Shown one piece after another: positions 60,001-64,000 of a stretch of DNA of 64,000 nt. The position numbers and the translations under genes are program-made. Position 1 is the stretch's first letter. Each line of letters begins with the position of its first letter. The notes under the pieces are model-generated. The model saw nothing but the letters and a program-made list of their open reading frames with translations. It did no database searches and was not told the DNA's origin. The DNA comes from Podarcis raffonei (taxonomy: Eukaryota; Chordata; Lepidosauria; Squamata; Lacertidae). The stretch spans positions 57,812,501-57,876,500 of the forward strand of contig NC_070606.1 in NCBI RefSeq assembly GCF_027172205.1. The letters run 5' to 3'.

Positions 60001-60510
60001 TACACAATCTTTCATAAATCAATCAAATCAGCTGACAATTACTTAGGATTCTATCAATACAGGGCTGTATATTGGACTAAATTATGATAAAAGCAGTGCC
60101 TTGTGTACCAGTGCATTATTACTAGCATGTACATTCACAAGTGAATGTCACGTGGACAAAATGCCTTGTTAAATGGTGACAGTGTGCTTGAAGTGACAGT
60201 AGCAAGAGGGTGGTAGTTCACATCATTATAGAGTTGGAATCGACACCGAGGATCATCTCATCCAATGCCCTGCAATGCAAGAATATGCAGCCATCCCATA
60301 CGGGGTTCGAACCTGCAACCTTGCTGTTATCAGCACCACACGCTAAGCAACTGAGCAAACAGGCTGACTACTCACCTTAAACAAAGTGGAATCAATGCTC
60401 CTGATTCCTGGTTGAATTTCAGGTGCACACTCTCAAGCTGTCTTGTGCGAATCAACTCATGAGGAATAATTGTTGCCGAGCTTTCACTTTCTAGGCTGTC
60501 CTTCCGACTC
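42890..60510 (-). CDS. 3' part of a conserved host gene, four coding exons; product not identified
   Basis: Exons run 60510-60376, 59569-59431, 46307-46239 and 42979-42890, the last ending in TAA. They join in frame to give about 143 C-terminal residues. Junction phases agree: AG/G across the first intron makes arginine, and the next two introns lie between codons. All three introns inside the window have GT-AG ends. The protein begins with an incomplete codon, so more exons lie beyond 64000. It reads SRKDSLESESSATIIPHELI at the start and ends VSILPDAVFDNPLH. I see no transmembrane segment, signal peptide or catalytic motif. The mid-part (HFTYKSITGDTAITFVSTGV) looks like beta strands, followed by an acidic helix (EEFVERMLEDLEDL). 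It looks like a soluble, strongly conserved vertebrate protein, but I cannot name it. Introns are 806, 13,123 and 3,259 bp. Confidence 0.88.
43145..43220 (-). repeat. L2-type LINE 3' end, reverse orientation
   Basis: TTATTTATTAAAAATGTATA, CCACCCTTCATCCAAAGATC and ACAGGTCAGTTTACA are the reverse complement of the L2 tail at 32098-32158. Lies in the last intron of the minus-strand gene. Confidence 0.7.
44017..44134. repeat. Small inverted-repeat element (MITE-like)
   Basis: Left GCTTTTTTTCTGCCAGAACT and right GAGTTCTGGCACCTCTTTTT then CTAGAAAAATAGC are inverted repeats with a small offset. The interior, GGGCGCCATTGCCATTCG, has no coding capacity. Intronic. Confidence 0.55.
44300..44640 (+). 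other. Possible LINE-derived relic, uncertain
   Basis: Plus-strand frames give KLSLYKRGTLHFN and a 69-codon frame starting MLNMKEVTEKLLDLTSQ. The pattern LYKRDGLHLN-x-x-G-x-x-LL occurs in the esterase-like 5' region of some CR1-type LINEs, so this may be such a relic. Lies in the last intron of the minus-strand gene, on the opposite strand. Confidence 0.25.
46239..46307 (-). CDS. Coding exon C of the minus-strand gene (69 nt)
   Basis: Acceptor CTCCCTTTTGCAG and donor GTAAGT, symmetrical phase 0. Its 23 codons read ILLTEEFVERMLEDLEDLNS then SEE, an acidic amphipathic helix. Confidence 0.87.
48519..48560 (+). repeat. Single arm of hAT-like palindromic element
   Basis: CAGCAGGGGTGGGGAACCAA and TGTGGCCCATGAGGCC is one arm of the family; no second arm is seen. 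Confidence 0.5.
48950..49299 (+). mobile_element. Sauria SINE, full length
   Basis: The tRNA-related head GGACGCGGGTGGCGCTGCGG, TTAAACCACAGAGC and GGTTCGAATCCCCG (B box) is followed by a body with AAGTGCAAGTAGATAAATAG and a BovB-like 3' end AGAGTCGGCCACGACTGG. The end CCCTTCACCTTTACCTA is the short CCTTTA-type tail. About 350 bp, the usual length. Transcribed by RNA polymerase III in principle and moved by BovB enzyme. It lies antisense in the 13.1-kb intron. Confidence 0.95.
51255..51312 (+). repeat. Dispersed repeat with hammerhead-like motif, copy 2
   Basis: CTGATGAAGTGG, ACTCCAGCCCATGAAT and ACTTATGCTAATAGAAC keep an exact CTGATGA box, a stem GTGG/CCAT, then GAAT (GAAA in an active core), and a short GC-rich stem region before TA. 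This fits a minimal hammerhead fold with one core change. Probably a relic of a Penelope-like element. Confidence 0.5.
52440..52525 (+). repeat. L2-type LINE/SINE 3' tail
   Basis: GCATACCACCTTGGGACCC, TGACAAAGGGTTAAATAAAT and AAAATATTTG fit an L2-like 3' end. Confidence 0.5.
56520..56884 (-). mobile_element. Sauria SINE, full-length part of the chimera
   Basis: Read on the minus strand: GGGACGCGGGTGGCACTGTG, a B box in GGTTCGAATCCCC (56807-56819), GTGCAAGTAGATAAATAGGT, then GTACCTTTACCTTTACCTTT at the tail. The head and tail are both complete. It keeps more CpG sites than the copy at 48950. Confidence 0.95.
56520..57063 (-). mobile_element. Chimeric retrocopy: 18S rRNA 3' end fused to Sauria SINE
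   Basis: Minus-strand order: 18S rRNA 3' terminal ~176 nt, six extra bases (AATTTA), then a complete Sauria SINE ending in an ACCTTTACCTTTA-type tail. The 10-bp sequence TACATGTCTA flanks the whole unit (56510-56519 and 57064-57073) and does not sit between its two parts, so both entered in one event. Because GTAC is shared by 18S and the target, the exact 5' edge can shift a few bases. The SINE keeps many CpGs, so the insertion is young. Lies in the 13.1-kb intron, sense with the host gene. Confidence 0.88.
56891..57066 (-). pseudogene. 18S rRNA 3'-terminal fragment (retrocopied)
   Basis: Minus strand from GTACACACCGCCCGTCGCTA through GTAACAAGGTTTCTGTAGGT to the exact mature 3' end GGATCATTA. 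Compared with the vertebrate 18S sequence as I know it, most differences are C-to-T or G-to-A, many at CpG sites, as expected of a methylated dead copy. The first ~90% of 18S is missing. It is not a working rRNA gene: no promoter and no ITS or 28S sequence adjoins it. Confidence 0.95.
57067..57165. repeat. Palindromic dispersed repeat, copy 3, host of the chimeric insertion
   Basis: CATGTCTACTCAGGAGTAAA, TCCCATTATGTTCTGTGG and AGCTTATTCCCAAGTAAACA match the family at 9555. Its left end is on the far side of the chimera (ATAATCCTCTACATGTCTA, ending 56519), so the chimera landed inside this repeat. Confidence 0.65.
59431..59569 (-). CDS. Coding exon B of the minus-strand gene (139 nt)
   Basis: Acceptor TTACTCTTCCAG and donor GTAAGA. 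The first base completes the arginine split with exon A. Encodes GRLLHGRHFTYKSITGDTAI, TFVSTGVEGAFATEEHPYAA and HGPWLQ. Ends at a codon boundary. Confidence 0.9.
60224..60363 (-). repeat. tRNA-Ile-derived SINE with CR1-type tail, copy 1
   Basis: On the minus strand: TTTGCTCAGTTGCTTAGCGT (A box region), GTGGTGCTGATAACAGCAAG (anticodon-arm region), GGTTGCAGGTTCGAACCCCG (B box), then TGCATATTCTTGCATTGCAG and the CR1-like tail CCAACTCTATAAT. The head matches vertebrate tRNA-Ile. It starts about 12 nt after the exon A donor, in the same sense as the gene. Confidence 0.85.
60376..60510 (-). CDS. Coding exon A of the minus-strand gene (135 nt)
   Basis: Acceptor TTTCTCTCAG precedes the exon and donor GTGAGT follows. 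It begins with one base completing a codon from an upstream exon and ends with two bases of an arginine codon. It encodes SRKDSLESESS, a serine-rich acidic stretch that could be phosphorylated, then IIPHELIRTRQLESVHLKFN and QESGALIPLCL. A SINE begins only about 12 nt into the downstream intron. Confidence 0.88.
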
Positions 60511-60689
60511 CTGAGAGAAAGAAAAACATAGGCGTGAATTTAGAGCCCAAGACCAATACCCTGCTTTACATCACTTTGTAAAGAAGATTTTTATTAATGG
60601 CAAAGGCAGACAGCTGTGCCCTGGAAAATGGACAACACACTTTTCCAACAGAGAGGAGCATGGCTGTACGCAACCATCCTCAACAAATC

Positions 60690-60790
60690 TGAAGAAGTAT
60701 CTGAAGAAGTGTGCATGCACACGAAAGCTCATACCAAGAACTAACTTAGTTGGTCTTTAAGGTGCTACTGGAAGGAAAAAAATTTTTTGT
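60690..60790 (+). repeat. Dispersed repeat with hammerhead-like motif, copy 3
   Basis: CTGAAGAAGTGTGCATGCAC then ACGAAAGCTCATACC keeps GAAA and an excellent stem (GTGTGCATGCACAC) after a CTGAAGA box. The downstream TTAGTTGGTCTTTAAGGTGC and TACTGGAAGG is family-typical. Confidence 0.5.
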
Positions 60791-60904
60791 TTTATCCTCA
60801 ACAAAAGTACACTATGTTCTACCCTCCAACTTAATATTCCAGCGTATCACATGCAATTTAGATCCAGTAATTCTGGCTCCCAGGCAGCTTGTTCTCCAGC
60901 TCTT

Positions 60905-60958
<54 letters not shown>
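60905..60958. repeat. (AAT)n microsatellite
   Basis: About 17 TAA units; it is the tail of the adjacent inverted L2-like element. Confidence 0.97.
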
Positions 60959-61085
60959 GTTATTGTTATTATTTTATATTTATACCCCCACCCTTCCTGG
61001 TTCAGAAAACCGGGCTAAGGGCGGCTAACAACAAATTTAAAACACTTAATTGATGCAACAAAAAACAACATAAAACACAGTATAA
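60959..61085 (-). repeat. L2-type LINE 3' end, reverse orientation
   Basis: TTATATTTATACCCCCACCC, AACCGGGCTAAGGGCGGCTA and ACAACAAATTTAAAAC reverse-complement to a GCCGCCCTTAGCC-type LINE end whose tail is the ATT repeat at 60905. Confidence 0.65.
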
Positions 61086-61668
61086 AACAATAAATATAGA
61101 ACTCAAAAATCAAAAATCAATTTAGGGGGGAAATGCATCCAAAAATCCATCTTCATGTGCTCCAAAGTGGTTATAGTAAGCATGGGGGGGGGCAGTAGGG
61201 TGCTGGGTCCATCACTATTGCCTTCAAACCTATGAAAGCAGACCAATACACACAGGAAGCCACTACAGATACAAAAGCCTTCCCACTGCAGACAGACATT
61301 CTCCTTTCCCAAGGCAGAAGGCAAAAAATAGAGAGATGCAGGGTGAGGGATGAAACAAACACACTTTTTCCTGCCACCTCATCTCATCCACCTCACTTTT
61401 TCCTGCCACCTCATCTAAAAATGGCTACACTCTCATTTTAGTATGGTCTATATTTTTTAAAGGTGTCACTCCTCCTTTCTAGTATCCAGGCTACGCTTAG
61501 GTCTTGTGATTCTTTCGACTGGATTTGTAACTCACTGGGGAAACTGGCCAGAAGTGTTGAGGAAGGGTTGACAAAAAATTTCAAATCCAAGCTTTCCCAA
61601 AAAATCATGAAGATGTTTGTCAGGGTTGTTGTATAACCTGAAGGTAGTAGCTATGGGTTGGGAATATG

Positions 61669-61803
61669 GAATCATAGAATTGAAGAGTTGGAAGGGACCC
61701 TGAGGATCATCTAGTCCAACACCCTGCAATGCAGGAATATGCAGCTGCCCCTTACGGGGACTGAACCTGCAACCTTGGGGCTATAAGCACCACTGAGCTA
61801 TAT
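61669..61803 (-). repeat. tRNA-Ile-derived SINE with CR1-type tail, copy 2
   Basis: Plus-strand GGAATCATAGAATTGAAGAG, TTGGAAGGGACCCTGAGG, CCCTGCAATGCAGGAATATG and CACCACTGAGCTAT is the same SINE as at 60224, with A and B boxes on the minus strand (GGTTCAGTCCCCG). Confidence 0.85.
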
Positions 61804-62914
61804 GCATTGCATGTGAACAACCGACTGAGAAGTGACCTGATGTCATTTCCCTGCTGGAGGAATCCTATTTGAGATATCACTTAGAGATGGTAGCACACAG
61901 TGAAAATATTGGGAACCTGCTAGAGCCAAGCTCCTGCAGTATCCATATTAATATTTGTATGCCTACATAAATTTGTTAAGTCATCCAACCTCTCACATAG
62001 CCAAGATGTATGTAGCAAGCATGTCCCGCTGAGTAAAATAGGATGATTCACAAGTAAATATTCATAATATTGCCTTTTCACAGTTAAAGACCCACAGGCA
62101 TATTTTCCAGAGGATTTTTCACTGCACAGCCTAGTCAGATCCTATCACGGATGGCCTATTTTTACAGGCATCTTATAGGGCACTGTGAATATCCTCTTCA
62201 ATGTAGAAACAACCTTACTGCCAATTTTATTATCACAGTGAGCTAGAATCAGTGTGAGAAGATACTGATGCCTCTAGACATCATCTGTGATGATGGAGTC
62301 ACTAAAGGAAGAATGACCATGTCTGTTAACACTTAGTATTGATTCAAATAAACATTCACACACAACGGTACCTGAAGACTTGAAATGTCTCCCTAAGTGG
62401 TACTCAACAAGTCTGGTTGCCTTAGAAGCAAAGTTTCAAACACTGTTATATGGAATTTTTAAGAGATCTTAAGAGATCAGGTCAGTTCTTACAGTGCTGC
62501 TTGATTTACATATGGGAATTAGTGAAGGTATATATCAGGAGCACAGTCTGAAGGCAGTCTGAGGTCCAAACACAAGGTCAGAATGAGAAGCAAGATCTGA
62601 AGGCAGTCTCAAGTCCAAACATCTGGGCGGTAGCGAGAGGTCCTAGCAAACAGTTTGGTAATCAGGGGATATTTAAGTCTAGGAGCTGGTGCACACATTG
62701 TTCCAGGACTCTGTCTAGAACTGAAGGCCTTTAAGCCTCAAGTCTTCAGAGCCCTGACTTGTGAAGAGTGGCTTATTCTCAAATATCTCTTTGCTCAAGT
62801 GGATACTTTATTCCTCAGGCAAGTACCTGCAGCTGGAGATTGACCATTTCTGCACCATTAGGTACCTACACTCCTGAGGACTAGGTGGCCACTTGGCATC
62901 TGTCTCTATGGTTC

Positions 62915-63026
62915 TCTAGATATTGCTGGACTCTAGCTCCTAATATTCCTGGTTATTGGCCACCCTGGTTGGGGCCGATAGAAGAGCCCAACAACATTTG
63001 AAGGGCCACTGGTTCCCTACCCTGAT
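62915..63026. repeat. Degraded hAT-like palindromic element
   Basis: GATATTGCTGGACTCTAGCT and CCTAATATTCCTGG form one arm; CCCAACAACATTTGAAGGGC and CACTGGTTCCCTACCCTG form the other. Confidence 0.65.
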
Positions 63027-64000
63027 TTAGATGACTATAATCTAAGGGTGAAAAAAGGGAATAAATCTCTCCATGCAAATAGTGAAGAAAGATGTGAACA
63101 AAACCCTTTGTGATTTCATCTAAGGCAAGCATGGGGAATGCTTTTCAACAAAGGGCCACAGATTCCCGTGGACAACCTTCCAGGGTGCTCATGCCAGTCA
63201 TGCATACAGCCAGATCCAAAAGCAAGTAGAACAATGGATGTGACTCTTACCTTTCTTATAACAGGCTATATCCCAACTATGTACAACTCAGAGATTTCTG
63301 CACATCTCCACTCTGACAACCAATAGAAATGTCAAGGACACATTCCTCCGAGGCAAAAGCACTTGATCAGGGTACAGAGCAGGGCTAGTGAGAAATATGG
63401 ATGGGGAGAGAGGCCAGAGATTCCCCACCCAATTTAATGAACCCTGGCAAGAAGTGCAGAGGAGGATGTCTTCCATGACTCGCTGATTTATTCCAGCCCA
63501 CCATTTCAGAACTGTTGCCATATGGGTCATAGAACATTCAGGTTGATACAGCTGGAACCTCTGGAGAAAATATATTTCACTCCCCGCCAAATGCTTTCAA
63601 ACTAGATAGGATACAGAACCGCACTGATGTATAGCTGGGCCTTTGTTTTTTGTTTTTAAAAACCCAACCATAGCATGGAGCAGACTCTTGAATAATGAGT
63701 TTGGCAGTTTATCATTTTGTTCTAAAATAACTGAACAGCCAATTGACCACTAAGTTAAGCTTTCTTGATCTCCAATGTACATTTAGCAAAATTATCCTGC
63801 TACCCACACATTCTATTTATCTGACACTAACTCCTAAAAGCAGCATATAGTCACCAGAAGAATATTAAATTTTGGCTGTGAGTCGTGGAAGACTTGCTCC
63901 CTGCCTTACTAGCCTGTTCCACCCGGCTTGGGAGGGCACAGCCCTGACTGACTCCAGCTACAAAAGCTGGGGCTGCTGAATAGACTCTTGGGTTGGGGTA
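63027..64000. other. No exon recognised at the right edge
   Basis: Probably intron of the minus-strand gene, whose upstream exons are not in the window. A partial palindromic element arm (GCATGGGGAATGCTTTTCAA, GGGCCACAGATTCCCG) is at 63128-63170. A 100-codon minus-strand frame (63288-63590) has no known motif. Confidence 0.35.

Noticed and set aside
60224-60363. tRNA-Ile gene
   Set aside because: The head is decayed and followed by a SINE body and CR1-type tail, and the acceptor stem is not complementary over its length. It is a SINE.
62350-62415. Possible upstream exon of the minus-strand gene ending in TCTTCAG then GTACCG
   Set aside because: The open frame ends in the wrong phase for exon A, which begins with one base of a split codon, and the acceptor lacks a pyrimidine tract.

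Overview
The window looks like nuclear DNA from a squamate reptile (lizard or snake). The evidence is the repeat mix: a BovB LINE end, two tRNA-derived Sauria SINEs whose 3' ends resemble BovB, CR1 and L2 LINE tails, reptile-type L1 copies, and many short palindromic hAT-like elements. No bacterial, organellar or viral gene organisation is present. Narrower placement (for example a lacertid) would be a guess.

Layout. From 1 to about 35 kb I recognise no functional host gene. It is intergenic or intronic DNA built from old repeats and several cleanly resolved nested insertions: a 2.1-kb internally deleted L1 inside a CR1 (11.8-13.95 kb), a 5'-truncated L1 with an uninterrupted 429-codon reading frame inside another CR1 (15.25-16.86 kb), and an FKBP3 retrocopy inside a short inverted-repeat DNA transposon (26.7-28.1 kb). 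Each of the three inner insertions has a recognisable target-site duplication.

From about 36.2 to 60.5 kb lies the 3' end of one host protein-coding gene on the minus strand. Four consecutive coding exons (60510-60376, 59569-59431, 46307-46239, 42979-42890) have canonical splice signals and compatible phases, encode the last ~143 residues, and are followed by what may be a ~6.7-kb 3'UTR ending near 36.2 kb. The protein looks strongly conserved, but I cannot name it from memory. Its upstream exons lie beyond the right edge. Its introns hold Sauria SINEs, tRNA-Ile/CR1-tailed SINEs, L2 tails and hammerhead-like repeat fragments.

The most unusual object is at 56.51-57.07 kb: the last ~176 nt of 18S rRNA joined at its natural 3' end to a complete Sauria SINE, with one 10-bp target-site duplication around both parts. 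This is the signature of LINE-driven template switching, producing a chimeric rRNA-SINE retrocopy. Other points of interest are a SINE sitting about 12 nt past a splice donor, palindromic mobile elements that carry a ZNF143-like core in each arm, and hammerhead-ribozyme-like motifs in a dispersed repeat.
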